From Eikenella glucosivorans (lineage in GTDB: Bacteria; Pseudomonadota; Gammaproteobacteria; Burkholderiales; Neisseriaceae), in NCBI RefSeq assembly GCF_016025525.2, contig NZ_JACSGR010000002.1, positions 186,001-250,000 on the forward strand: 64,000 nt of DNA, read 5' to 3'. The notes below the pieces were generated by a model. The model searched no databases, was not told the DNA's origin, and saw only the letters and a list, made by a program, of their open reading frames with translations. The position numbers were made by a program, and so were the translations under genes. Of the stretch, positions 41,677 through 50,095 are shown piece after piece. The number at the start of each line of letters is the position of its first letter. Within the stretch, counting starts at the first letter, position 1.

Positions 41677-42723
41677 TTAGTTCGGAGACACGAGGATTTT
41701 CACCTGGCTCTTCTCTTTTACCAGTGCTTCAAAGCCTTCGTTCACGATGTCTTGCAGCTTGATGCGTTTGGTAACCAGTTTTTCTTTCGGGAAGTAGCCT
41801 TGCTCCATCAGCTGCAGCACGGCGGGGAAAATATCGCGGTAGGCGATGATGCCTTTCACGGTTTTTTCCTTGATCACGATTTCGTTCGGGTGGATGGAGG
41901 CTTCGTTTTCCCAAATGCTCACGATCACACATTCGCCGTCGTTTTCCACGCATTCGATGGCTTGCTTGAGCACGGGAGCCACGCCGGTTACTTCAAAGGA
42001 TACGTTCACGCCGCCGTCGGTTTCGGCTTTGATGTGGTCCACTACGTTTACTTTGGAGGGGTCGATCACTACGGCACCCAGTTCGCGGGCTTTTTCCTGG
42101 CGTTCGGGAGAAAGCTCGATGGCGTAGATGGTAGTGGCGCCGGCGGCACGCAGGGCTTCGATGGTGAGCAAGCCGATGGGGCCGCAACCGAACACGGCGG
42201 CGGTGTCGCCGGCTTTCAGTTTGCTCTGGCGCACGGCATACAGGGCCACGGCGGCGGGCTCGGTGAGCGCGCCTTGCTCGTAGTCGATGCTGTCGGGCAG
42301 CTTGTGGCACAATTCGCCGTCCACCACGCAGTAGCTGGTGAAGCCGCCGTCGGCAGCCAGGCCGACGAAGCCGAGGTTTTTGTCGAGGTTGTATTTGCCT
42401 TTGAGGCCGTCTTTGGCCAAAATCGGCTCAACGGTTACTCGGTCGCCTACTTTCACGTTGGTGACGTCGGCGCCCACTTCTATGATCTCGCCGGAGAATT
42501 CGTGGCCGAGGGTGAGCGGGGCTTTGCGGCCGGAATAGGGGTGCTCTTTCTCTACCGGGATAAAGATCGGGCCGCCGAGGTATTCGTGCAGGTCGCTGCC
42601 GCAAATACCGGTGTATTTCACGGCGATTTTCACTTGAGAGGGGCGTGTGATTTCGGGTACGGCTACGTCTTCCACGCGGATGTCGCGGCGGCCGTACCAT
42701 CTTGCAGCTTTCATTTTGCTCAT
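41677..42723 (-). CDS. 2,3-butanediol dehydrogenase / zinc alcohol dehydrogenase family
   Basis: Zinc-dependent medium-chain dehydrogenase of 348 residues. It shows YTGICGSDLHEYLGG (catalytic Cys and the following Asp), LTLGHEFSGEIIEVGADV (GHE motif), AALTEP-type LTEPAAVALYAVR, and the NAD motif VFGCGPIGLLTIEAL. The acidic residue at the end of beta-2 (IYAIELSPER) favours NAD. AAGGA lies 12 bases before the ATG. It is on the strand opposite to the BtrH and ABC genes and interrupts that cluster; its link to the cluster is unclear. Confidence 0.85.
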   Translation of the reverse strand: MSKMKAARWYGRRDIRVEDVAVPEITRPSQVKIAVKYTGICGSDLHEYLGGPIFIPVEKEHPYSGRKAPLTLGHEFSGEIIEVGADVTNVKVGDRVTVEPILAKDGLKGKYNLDKNLGFVGLAADGGFTSYCVVDGELCHKLPDSIDYEQGALTEPAAVALYAVRQSKLKAGDTAAVFGCGPIGLLTIEALRAAGATTIYAIELSPERQEKARELGAVVIDPSKVNVVDHIKAETDGGVNVSFEVTGVAPVLKQAIECVENDGECVIVSIWENEASIHPNEIVIKEKTVKGIIAYRDIFPAVLQLMEQGYFPKEKLVTKRIKLQDIVNEGFEALVKEKSQVKILVSPN

Positions 42724-42889
42724 ATCGGCAATCCTTATGTTGGGTTGGGAAAGGAGCCCAGATTGTAGGAACTTTGAGCGGGAGTTTCAAGCTGATTTGA
42801 TATATTATTTCGATATTATTTTTTTATGGCCGCCGCCCGATGGCGTAAAACGGGAAGATCAGGCGGTTTGCGGGCAAAAGTGAATATTT

Positions 42890-43798
42890 ATGATTGAAAT
42901 ACAAGAAATTACTTATCGCTATCCGGGTGCGCGGGAAAACGCACTGTGCGGCGTGAGCCTGCCGGTGGGCGAAGGTTCGGCACTGGGCCTGCTCGGGCCC
43001 AACGGCGCGGGTAAAACCACGCTGATGTCGCTTCTGGCCGGGCTCTTGCCGGTGCAGGGCGGACAGATTTTGTTTGACGGTGTGCCGCTGGAAAAGCTGC
43101 CGGCCAAGGAGCGGCAGCGCGTGTCGCTGGTGCCGCAGGATTTCGCCTTTTATCCGCTTTTGTCGGTGTGGGACAATATGCGTTTTTTCGCCGCGCTGTA
43201 TGCCGTGCGCGATGAAGGCTACCTGAAAAACCTGCTGGCGCAAACCGGCCTGGCCGAACACCGCGCGAAGCTGGCCAAACACCTCTCCGGCGGCCTCAAG
43301 CGGCGACTGAATTTCGCCATCGGCCTCATCAACCGCCCCAAGCTGATTTTTCTTGATGAAATCACTGTAGGCATCGACCCGGAATCGCGCCGGTTTATTT
43401 TGGACAGCGTGGCCGGGCTCACGCGCCAAGGCATCACCGTGGTCTATACCTCGCATTATCTGCAGGAAATCGAGCTGCTGTGCCGCAACATCGCGCTGCT
43501 GCATGGCGGGAGGCTGGTGTATCACGGCGGGCTGCGCGATATTTTGCGGCAGGGCGCAGAATCCGGCCTCAGCCTGCGCATCGAGCCGCCGCTGCCCGAT
43601 GGCGAGCTGACCGCACTGCAAGGCCGCCGTGCGGCTGACGGCACGCTGCATTTCGACACCGCCTCGCCAGCCGAACTGCTGGCCAAATTGCAAGCCCAAG
43701 GCTATGCCGCACAAGCCTGCCGTTTCGGTTTTGCCTCGTTGGAAAGCTTTTATTTGGATTTTTTGGCCAAGCAGGCTGCCACCACACAGGCTACCTGA
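42890..43798 (+). CDS. ABC-2 type exporter ATPase
   Basis: Powers export by the membrane protein encoded next. The 302 residues contain Walker A GPNGAGKTT (36-44), Q-loop VPQDFAFYP, signature HLSGGLKRRLNFA, Walker B KLIFLDEITVG and switch His in YTSHYLQEIE. This is the drug/lipid exporter (NatA/YhhJ partner) subfamily. A DUS encodes GYLKN at about 105-109, and the final residues TQAT with the stop are from another DUS. It starts a run of genes on the plus strand that includes the carrier protein and ketosynthase. Confidence 0.92.
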   Translation: MIEIQEITYRYPGARENALCGVSLPVGEGSALGLLGPNGAGKTTLMSLLAGLLPVQGGQILFDGVPLEKLPAKERQRVSLVPQDFAFYPLLSVWDNMRFFAALYAVRDEGYLKNLLAQTGLAEHRAKLAKHLSGGLKRRLNFAIGLINRPKLIFLDEITVGIDPESRRFILDSVAGLTRQGITVVYTSHYLQEIELLCRNIALLHGGRLVYHGGLRDILRQGAESGLSLRIEPPLPDGELTALQGRRAADGTLHFDTASPAELLAKLQAQGYAAQACRFGFASLESFYLDFLAKQAATTQAT

Positions 43799-43869
43799 AA
43801 ATTTTGTGCACCACCTATTAATAACAAAGTAATGAACCACCAAAACCACCCTCGCGCCGGAGCCGATTT

Positions 43870-45117
43870 ATGCTAGCCGCCGCCATTGCCAAAGAACTCA
43901 AGCTGCTCCGCCGCGACCTGCACGGCGTGTCCGTGCTGTTTGTGATGCCCATCCTGTTTATGCTGATCATGTCCGCCGCCTTGAGCAGCAGCCAGGAAAA
44001 CCTCAATCCCGATGCGCAAATCGTGCTGCTCGGCGCGCCCGGCAGCCAACTCAACCGGCAATTCCTGCAAGCCCTGCAAAACGAAAAACTGCATGTGCAA
44101 TTGGCCGAGCCAAGCCGCCTTGCCGATTTTCAGGTAGCCTTACAGCGCGGCGAGGCCGATTTGCTGCTGCTTAATCCAAATGATGAAACCACTCCGCTGG
44201 GCGAAGAGCAGCCGCTGCGCCTGTGGCTCCAGCCCGATGCCGACCGCGGCTGGCTGCTCGGCGTGAAAGGACTGATGCAGCAGCATTACACCGAAGCGCG
44301 GCTGGCGCAGTATTTCGACGGCAACGAAATTGTGCTCAGCAACAACCGCAACCCTGCCGTGCGCCGCATTCAAGAGCAGGTGAACAAAGAGCTGGACGGC
44401 AAATTCAGCCAAATCGAGGCCTACCTTGGGCGCGAGATGTGGCAGGAAACCTACCTCAACCGCCAGGGCGAGGCCGTACAGCAGCCCAACTCGGTGCAGC
44501 ACAGCGTGCCTGCCTGGCTGATTTTCGGCATGTTTTTCATTATGATCCCGCTTTCCAATGTGATGGCGATGGAGCGCCAGACCAACACGCTCACCCGCCT
44601 GAACATGGCGCGTGCACCCGCTTGGAAACTCTTGGCTGCCAAGCTGATTCCCTATTTTTTAATCAATCAGTTGCAGTTTGCCGGCATGGTGGCGCTGGGC
44701 GTGTGGGTGTTACCGTTGCTGGGCATGCCCGCCTTCGCGCTTTCCGGCGGCTGGGCGGGCTATGCTGCTGTGTCTTGCGCCGTGAGCCTGGCCGCGCTGG
44801 GCTACGGGCTGTTGGTGAGCGTGCTGGCCAAAAGCACCGAGCAGGCTGTGGTACTGGGCGGCGGCGGCATCATCATCATGGCCGCGCTGGGCGGCGTGAT
44901 GGTGCCGGTGCACATCATGCCCGCGCTGATGCAGCAGCTCTCGCAGCTCTCGCCAATGGGCTGGGGGCTGGCTGCTTTCCAAAAACTTTTGTTAAACCAT
45001 TACACCTTGGCGCAAATTGCGCCGCAGCTGTGGAGGCTTGCGGGCTTCGGCCTGGCTGCGCTCGCCGCTGCCGCCGCGCTCTACCGCCGCCAACTGAGCA
45101 CACAGGCAAGATTCTGA
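43870..45117 (+). CDS. ABC-2 type exporter permease
   Basis: Membrane subunit of the exporter. The 415 residues have an N-terminal membrane segment (about 20-38), a large extracytoplasmic domain (about 40-215) and five segments at the C-terminal end (MFFIMIPLSNVMAMERQTNT onward), the layout of NatB/YhhJ-type permeases. An internal inverted DUS encodes FQVAL at about 87-91. The stop overlaps the acyl carrier protein start (TGATG), so the two are translationally coupled, which ties the exporter to the biosynthetic genes. Confidence 0.88.
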   Translation: MLAAAIAKELKLLRRDLHGVSVLFVMPILFMLIMSAALSSSQENLNPDAQIVLLGAPGSQLNRQFLQALQNEKLHVQLAEPSRLADFQVALQRGEADLLLLNPNDETTPLGEEQPLRLWLQPDADRGWLLGVKGLMQQHYTEARLAQYFDGNEIVLSNNRNPAVRRIQEQVNKELDGKFSQIEAYLGREMWQETYLNRQGEAVQQPNSVQHSVPAWLIFGMFFIMIPLSNVMAMERQTNTLTRLNMARAPAWKLLAAKLIPYFLINQLQFAGMVALGVWVLPLLGMPAFALSGGWAGYAAVSCAVSLAALGYGLLVSVLAKSTEQAVVLGGGGIIIMAALGGVMVPVHIMPALMQQLSQLSPMGWGLAAFQKLLLNHYTLAQIAPQLWRLAGFGLAALAAAAALYRRQLSTQARF

Positions 45118-45404
45118 TGAACACACCCGATTTAAGCTCCCCCGCGCTGGAGCAGGCGCTGAAAACGCTGATTGTGCGCGAAACCGAAAAACAGGACGAT
45201 GTGGACATGGCTGCTTTCTCCGACGATGCGCCGCTGTTCGGCCCCGAAAGCCCGATAGGCCTCGATTCGCTCGATGCGCTGCAAATCACCGTGGCGCTGC
45301 AAGCCCGCTACGGCGTGCGCCTCAACGGCGACCGCATGGTGCGCAAGCACATGATGAATGTGCGCGATTTGGCGGCATTTGTCCGCGAACAGCGTGGGGC
45401 TTGA
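45117..45404 (+). CDS. Acyl carrier protein
   Basis: Small carrier that holds a growing acyl chain on phosphopantetheine. The 95 residues have the attachment site at Ser51 in PIGLDSLDALQITVAL, the DSL motif of carrier proteins. The length is slightly longer than FAS AcpP (about 78) and the sequence is divergent, as in dedicated polyketide or aryl-polyene carriers. It overlaps the permease by one base (TGATG). Downstream genes encode a ketosynthase and a chain-length-factor-like partner. Confidence 0.88.
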   Translation: MNTPDLSSPALEQALKTLIVRETEKQDDVDMAAFSDDAPLFGPESPIGLDSLDALQITVALQARYGVRLNGDRMVRKHMMNVRDLAAFVREQRGA

Positions 45405-45519
45405 GGCTACCTGAAAAAGCTTCTTGCAAAATTTGTTTACAAGTCATAAGTCAGGTTTCAGGCTGTGGCCAAATTTCAGGTAGCCTTTTGCCATTCGGAA
45501 ATCTTTAACCCTTGCGCCT

Positions 45520-45770
45520 CGTGCCGGCGCGGGCACTTCCTTTCTTTGCTTCGCCAAAGAAAGGAAGCAAAGAAAGGCGACTGCGGGCACAGGTTTGGCT
45601 TCGCCAAACTTCCCTCACTCCGCACGATTTTTCGGGCGGGCCCGAACTTGCGGCTGCGCCGCTTCGGACAGGGCGGGCCCTTGTTTCCCGAAAAACCGTG
45701 CTCCGTTCGGCTGCGCCAGCAGAGAAGGCACCACTGCACCATTCGCACTGGGAAACTTGTGCCTAGCGGT
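45520..45770. repeat. Palindrome-rich intergenic element
   Basis: The stretch contains CTTTCTTTGCTTCGCCAAAG next to AAAGGAAGCAAAGAAAGGCG, overlapping inverted repeats built on TTTGCTTCG and CGAAGCAAA-like pairs. A second motif, GGTTTGGCTTCGCCAAAC, and GCGGGCCC/GGGCCCGCC pairs follow. ORFs in several frames look artefactual. Similar GCTTCGCCAAAG sequences recur between genes in many proteobacteria, so I regard this as a mobile or structural repeat. The 45405-45830 gap also has two DUS and no supported gene. Confidence 0.55.
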
Positions 45771-45830
45771 TGGAATGCTGGTGTTAAACAATTATCTATA
45801 TTTTCAGGTAGCAGCCTTAAGGGTGTAACC

Positions 45831-46307
45831 ATGACCCTAAAAATCGCCCAACTCCAACAGCGCAACGCCCAAGCATGCCTGCTGAAGCACTACGCCTTCC
45901 TCGGCATTGAAGCCGTGCAAGGCAGCGATGGCGAGATTGCCCGCCGGTTTGTGGATAGCGGCATCTACCGCATTGAGCATCCTGCCGCTGCCGCCTTCCC
46001 GTTTCACCAAAACGGCGAAATCGGCTGCGCGCTCCGCCAAGCCCAGCACCAAGCCGCCCGCGCCGATATGCTGCGCCGCATCCGCGCCTTGCTTGCCGAT
46101 AAAGCGTGGGTAAGCTTAAGCGAAAACGGCTTCGGCTTCTGGGCGCTCATCTCCCTGCCCGCCCTGCAGGCCGCCTTGGATAATTGGTTTGAACAACACG
46201 GCGATTTTGCGCTGTATCTGGAAAACGGCCATGCGCTGGCCATCCATGAGGCAGAATACGAATGGGAAGTGTTGGAACGGCAGGGCAACCCGCTTGAGGC
46301 TACCTGA
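45831..46307 (+). CDS. Unknown protein in the ketosynthase cluster, 158 residues
   Basis: I do not recognise this protein. It begins MTLKIAQLQQRNAQACLLKH, is soluble, and has several aromatic segments (FGFWALISLPALQAALDNWF, HAEYEWEVLE-like end). AAGGGTG precedes the start by about 7 bases. The last residues LEAT and the stop are encoded by a DUS, and the ketosynthase ATG follows three bases later, so translation is probably coupled. Position suggests a role in the same pathway. Confidence 0.65.
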   Translation: MTLKIAQLQQRNAQACLLKHYAFLGIEAVQGSDGEIARRFVDSGIYRIEHPAAAAFPFHQNGEIGCALRQAQHQAARADMLRRIRALLADKAWVSLSENGFGFWALISLPALQAALDNWFEQHGDFALYLENGHALAIHEAEYEWEVLERQGNPLEAT

Positions 46308-46310
46308 AAA

Positions 46311-47432
46311 ATGAACATCAAAAGCCACCCATCCCGCGCCGCTTATTTGTGCGGCAGCAGCTATTGGTGCGCACAAGGGCGCAGCTGCGGCAGCCACCGT
46401 TTCGGCTCGGCCGAAAACCCCTTCGCACCGCCTGCCTTCCGCACCGCACACGGCCTAGGGCAGCCGCGCGCGCTGCCGTATTTTGCCGCATTCCCTGCCG
46501 AGCTAGCCACGCTGGCGCAGCTGTGCGGCTGGATTGAGTCCGAAATCCGCCAGGCCGCCGCCACTGCCGGTTGGCACGAAAACGAATTGGCCGGCCTCCC
46601 CATCTTCCTCGGTTCCACTTCTTATGTGATGTCCGACCGCGAAGCCGCACCGCCTGAACGCGCCGGAGATGAACGCTTCACCCTGTGCGAAATCGCCGGC
46701 TACCTGAAAAACCGCTTTGCCAGCGAAAACGTATTCAGCTTTGCCACCTCCTGTACCTCCTCCGCACAAGCCCTGCTCGCCGCCGCCCGCAGTATCGAAA
46801 ACGGGCTGGCCGAACGCGCACTCGTGGTCGGTTTCGAGAGTTTCAACCGCCTCACCTTCGAGCATTTTCACGCCATGAACCTGCTGGAAACCGAGCCGGG
46901 CAGACTGCCGTTTCGCAACGCCGGCGGCCTGGTACTGGGAGAAGGGGCGGCCGTGCTGACCTTATCCGCACGGCCGCACCGCGATTACGCCTGCCGCTTG
47001 CGCGGCCTCGCCGCCCAAACCGACCACGCCAACCTCACTGCCGCCTCTGCCGAGCCGCTGCACCGCCTGCTGGCCGAAAGCCTGTGCCGCGCCGGCATCT
47101 CCGCCCAAGATTTGCGCGGCGTGAAAACCCACGGCAGCGGCGGCCTCAGCGACACCGTGGAAATGCAGGTGCGTGAAGCGCTGTGGCCGCACACGCCCGC
47201 CCTGCTGTTTAAGCCCTATATCGGACACACGCTGGGCGCCGGCGCCGCACTGGAAACCGCGCTGCTGCTCGACGCCCTGCAACACGGCCGCCTGCCGCCG
47301 CTGCCTGCCGCTGCACCCGATTTCCCCTTGCCCACCCTGCACGGCCGACCACTGCCCAACGGCAGCTACCTCAACTATTTCCTTGGTTTCGGCGGCAGCC
47401 ACTGCGCCTGGCTGCTGGATTGGCAGGCTTGA
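46311..47432 (+). CDS. Beta-ketoacyl synthase with complete catalytic triad
   Basis: Condensing enzyme of the FabF/type II polyketide class, 373 residues, a little shorter than FabF. The active Cys148 lies in SFATSCTSSAQALLAAARS. The first His (His274) is in KTHGSGGLSDTVEMQV, and the second (His306) with Lys301 is in FKPYIGHTLGAGAALETALL. A glycine-rich end (FLGFGGSHCAWLL) closes the fold. A DUS encodes GYLKN at about 130. The next gene encodes a shorter ketosynthase-like partner, as in heterodimeric KS/CLF pairs. Confidence 0.87.
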   Translation: MNIKSHPSRAAYLCGSSYWCAQGRSCGSHRFGSAENPFAPPAFRTAHGLGQPRALPYFAAFPAELATLAQLCGWIESEIRQAAATAGWHENELAGLPIFLGSTSYVMSDREAAPPERAGDERFTLCEIAGYLKNRFASENVFSFATSCTSSAQALLAAARSIENGLAERALVVGFESFNRLTFEHFHAMNLLETEPGRLPFRNAGGLVLGEGAAVLTLSARPHRDYACRLRGLAAQTDHANLTAASAEPLHRLLAESLCRAGISAQDLRGVKTHGSGGLSDTVEMQVREALWPHTPALLFKPYIGHTLGAGAALETALLLDALQHGRLPPLPAAAPDFPLPTLHGRPLPNGSYLNYFLGFGGSHCAWLLDWQA

Positions 47433-47485
47433 AGGCTACCTGAAAAATATCGGGCTACCTGAAAACAGAAAGGACGATCGCTGAT

Positions 47486-48205
47486 ATGCCGGCAAATTTC
47501 ATGCCCAACCAAACCCTCTGCCGCATCCAGGCCAGCAGCCGCTTCCTGGCCGCGCCGCAGCAGACAGATAGCGAACTGCGCCGCCTGCTGCGCGAGCAAT
47601 ATGGCATCGACGCGCGCCGCCTGAGCCGCTTTACCCTGCTTGCCCTGCTGGGCGTGCTGCCGCTGTGCCAAGGGCTACCTGAAAATCCGGCCGTGTATCT
47701 CGCTTCGCCGTTCAGCTCGCCCGGCCGTTTGGCGGCGATGCGGCAGAAGCTGGCGGCCGGGTTGCCCTCGCCGCTGGATTTCATGGCCAATATTCATAAC
47801 GCCGCCACTTTCCAGCTGGCGCAGATTCTGGGCAGTAGCGGCAACAGTGTGTTTCTGGCGGCGGAAGCGGAAGATTGCTGGGCAGCGCTGTATGCCGCGC
47901 TGAACGAGATGCTGGCCGAGCCCGGGCAAACCGTGCTGCTGGGCTGGGCGTATGAGCGCGCGGCGGAGGGTGAGCTGGAAGGCAGCGTGTGGTGGAAACT
48001 TTCAGGTAGCCTCATGCCGCAGGCCGGAAACGGCAGGATAGCGGTGTCGGCGGAAGAAGATGAAGCGGAGCAAGCCGTTTTCCCAACCGCAACGGGCTTT
48101 CTGCCTGCGGTGCTGGCGTGGGAGGCGCAGGCGCGGCAGGGCGGGGTGGTGTTGCCGCCGTGTGGGATGTGGCCGGCTTTGCGGGTGGAGTGGGGTGAAG
48201 GATGA
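47486..48205 (+). CDS. Ketosynthase-like protein (chain-length-factor type)
   Basis: The 239 residues resemble the N-terminal half of ketosynthases (Ketoacyl-synt_2). These chain-length-factor-like proteins occur in aryl-polyene clusters. DFMANIHNAATFQLAQILGS followed by SGNSVFLAAEAEDCWAALYA corresponds to the region around the usual active Cys, which is absent here. GAAAGGA precedes the ATG at 12 bases. DUS encode GLPEN and LSGSL. It probably pairs with the ketosynthase upstream. The stop overlaps the DUF4926 start (ATGA). Confidence 0.75.
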   Translation: MPANFMPNQTLCRIQASSRFLAAPQQTDSELRRLLREQYGIDARRLSRFTLLALLGVLPLCQGLPENPAVYLASPFSSPGRLAAMRQKLAAGLPSPLDFMANIHNAATFQLAQILGSSGNSVFLAAEAEDCWAALYAALNEMLAEPGQTVLLGWAYERAAEGELEGSVWWKLSGSLMPQAGNGRIAVSAEEDEAEQAVFPTATGFLPAVLAWEAQARQGGVVLPPCGMWPALRVEWGEG

Positions 48206-48405
48206 GGGAATATCGGCTGTTGGATGTGGTGCGCTTAAAGCGGAATGTGCCGGAGCACGGGTTGCGCGCGGGCAGCATCGGCACGGTGGTGGAAGTGTAT
48301 GGGCAGGATGCTTACGAGGTGGAGTTTGCTAACGAAAGGGGTGAGACTTTGGCTTTGCTGGTGTTGAACGGGAAAAGCGATTTTGAGCGGCATGAGGCTA
48401 CCTGA
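48202..48405 (+). CDS. DUF4926 protein
   Basis: Small protein of 67 residues (MREYRLLDVVRLKRNVPEHG, then LRAGSIGTVVEVYGQDAYEV EFANERGETL) with the short beta-barrel pattern of DUF4926, whose function is unknown. It overlaps the chain-length-factor-like gene by four bases. The last residues HEAT and the stop come from a DUS. It is the last gene of the cluster before the terminator at 48495-48520. Confidence 0.75.
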   Translation: MREYRLLDVVRLKRNVPEHGLRAGSIGTVVEVYGQDAYEVEFANERGETLALLVLNGKSDFERHEAT

Positions 48406-48477
48406 AAACACCGGCTTCAACGAAGTTAAAATGCAATGCAGCGGCGTTTCCGCGAAGACAAAAATTTCAGGTAGCCT
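48395..48477. repeat. DUS-bordered composite repeat copy (reference copy)
   Basis: AGGCTACCTGAAAACACCGG is followed by CTTCAACGAAGTTAAAATGC, then GCGGCGTTTCCGCGAAGAC and AAAAATTTCAGGTAGCCT. Both modules and both DUS are present. The same sequence, slightly altered, is translated inside the M48 protease gene at about 52130-52195. Confidence 0.7.
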
Positions 48478-48494
48478 TTATGTTCGGCCAAGCG

Positions 48495-48520
48495 AAGGGA
48501 TGACGAATCATCCCTTTTTT
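48495..48520 (+). terminator. Rho-independent terminator of the carrier-protein cluster
   Basis: AAGGGATGA (48495-48503) pairs perfectly with TCATCCCTT (48508-48516) around a CGAA tetraloop and is followed by TTTT. It ends the plus-strand run of genes from the ABC exporter to DUF4926 and may also serve aspA from the other side. Confidence 0.85.
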
Positions 48521-48554
48521 ATTGCCGGCTAAGGTTTCGCGACGTCCGACGCCG

Positions 48555-49949
48555 TCAATCAATGCTCACCAAGTTTTCCGGCGCGAGGATGCGGTCGAGC
48601 TCGGCTTCGCTCAAGAGGCCGCGCTCCAGCACCACTTCGCGCACGCCTTTGCCGGTTTGAGCGCAGATTCTGCCCACCAGGTCGCCGTTTTCGTGGCCGA
48701 TGTAGGGGTTGAGGTAGGTAACCAGGCCGATGGAATGGAATACGTAGCGCTCGCAGATGTCGCGGTTTACCGTGATGCCGCGCACGCATTTGTCGGCCAG
48801 CGTGGCGGCGGCGTTGCCCAGGAGGGAGAGGGTTTCAAACATGCATTGCGCAATCACAGGCTCCATCACGTTGAGTTGCAGCTGGCCGGCTTCGGCGGCG
48901 AAGGTGATGGTGGTGTCGTTGCCGATTACCTTGAAGCAGATTTGATTTACCACTTCGGGAATCACCGGGTTTACCTTGGCCGGCATGATGGAGGAGCCGG
49001 CCTGCATTTCGGGCAGGTTGATTTCCTTCAGGCCGGCGCGCGGGCCGGAGGAGAGCAGGCGCAAATCGTTGCAGATTTTGGAGAGCTTCACCGCCGTGCG
49101 CTTGAGCGCGCCGTGCACCATTACATAGGCGCCGCAGTCGGAAGTGGCTTCAATCAGGTTTTCGGTGAGCTTGCAGGGCAGGCCGCTGATTTCGGAAAGC
49201 TTCTGCACAGCCAGTTGGGCGTAGCCCTTGGACGTGTTTACGCCGGTGCCGATGGCGGTGGCGCCGAGGTTCACTTCCAGTAGCAGTTGGCGGGTGCGCT
49301 CCAGATTGAGGATTTCTTCTTCCAGCAGCACTTGGAAGGATTTGAATTCTTGCCCGGCCGTCATCGGCACGGCGTCTTGCAGCTGGGTGCGCCCTATCTT
49401 CAGCACGGTTTTGAATTCTTCGGCTTTTTGGGCAAAGGCGTTTTTCAGGTAGCCTAACTTGTCCAGCAGCCCGCCCGTGCTTTCGTACACGGCCAGGCGG
49501 AAGCCGGTGGGGTAGGCATCGTTGGTGGATTGGCTGGCGTTCACGTGATCCATCGGGTTCACAATGTCGTAGCGGCCTTTGGCGTGGCCGAGGATTTCCA
49601 GAGCCAGGTTGGCGACTACTTCGTTGGTGTTCATGTTCACCGAGGTGCCGGCGCCGCCTTGGAATACGTCGGAAGGGAATTGGTCGAGACAGCGGCCTTT
49701 TCCCAGCACTTCATCGCAGGCTTGGGCGATGGCGGTGGCGATTTCCGGCTTGAGCGCGCCCAATTCGCCGTTGGCCTGCGCCGCCGCCTTCTTCACCATC
49801 ACCATGCCGCGCACAAACTGCGGCACGTCGGAAATTTTCTGCCCGGAAATCTGGAAGTTTTCCATGGCGCGCAGGGTGTGGATGCCCCAATAGGCTTCGG
49901 CGGGGATTTGGCGTTCGCCCAGGAGGTCGTGTTCGGTGCGGGTGTTCAT
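48555..49949 (-). CDS. aspA: Aspartate ammonia-lyase
   Basis: Reversibly splits aspartate into fumarate and ammonia. The start is [20 protein letters not shown], with AAAGGA well placed, giving 464 residues. Fumarase/aspartase features are [40 protein letters not shown] and the signature [36 protein letters not shown] favours aspartase over fumarase. A DUS encodes GYLKN. It is monocistronic. Confidence 0.92.
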   Translation of the reverse strand: MNTRTEHDLLGERQIPAEAYWGIHTLRAMENFQISGQKISDVPQFVRGMVMVKKAAAQANGELGALKPEIATAIAQACDEVLGKGRCLDQFPSDVFQGGAGTSVNMNTNEVVANLALEILGHAKGRYDIVNPMDHVNASQSTNDAYPTGFRLAVYESTGGLLDKLGYLKNAFAQKAEEFKTVLKIGRTQLQDAVPMTAGQEFKSFQVLLEEEILNLERTRQLLLEVNLGATAIGTGVNTSKGYAQLAVQKLSEISGLPCKLTENLIEATSDCGAYVMVHGALKRTAVKLSKICNDLRLLSSGPRAGLKEINLPEMQAGSSIMPAKVNPVIPEVVNQICFKVIGNDTTITFAAEAGQLQLNVMEPVIAQCMFETLSLLGNAAATLADKCVRGITVNRDICERYVFHSIGLVTYLNPYIGHENGDLVGRICAQTGKGVREVVLERGLLSEAELDRILAPENLVSID

Positions 49950-50061
49950 GCGTGTTCCTTTTGTGTGGAGGGGTGGGAAACGGAAGGATGATACCAAGTT
50001 CTGCCGCTTTCAGCTTGTTTAAACCGTGCTGCCGCGCCCGATTGCCGCCGGGGAAATGTGC

Positions 50062-50067
50062 TAGAAT
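50062..50067 (+). promoter_or_regulatory. Extended -10 element of the spermidine-synthase-like gene
   Basis: TGCTAGAAT gives a -10 hexamer TAGAAT with the TG extension, 29 bases before the start codon. The aspA and spermidine-synthase-like genes are divergent from this 146-bp interval. Confidence 0.5.
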
Positions 50068-50095
50068 GCGCGCCCTCTCGATAAAGGTTGGTTAT

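Noticed and set aside
45465..45828. N-terminal extension of the 158-residue protein (frame open upstream)
   Set aside because: The frame runs through a DUS and a palindromic repeat; a good ribosome site favours the Met at 45831.
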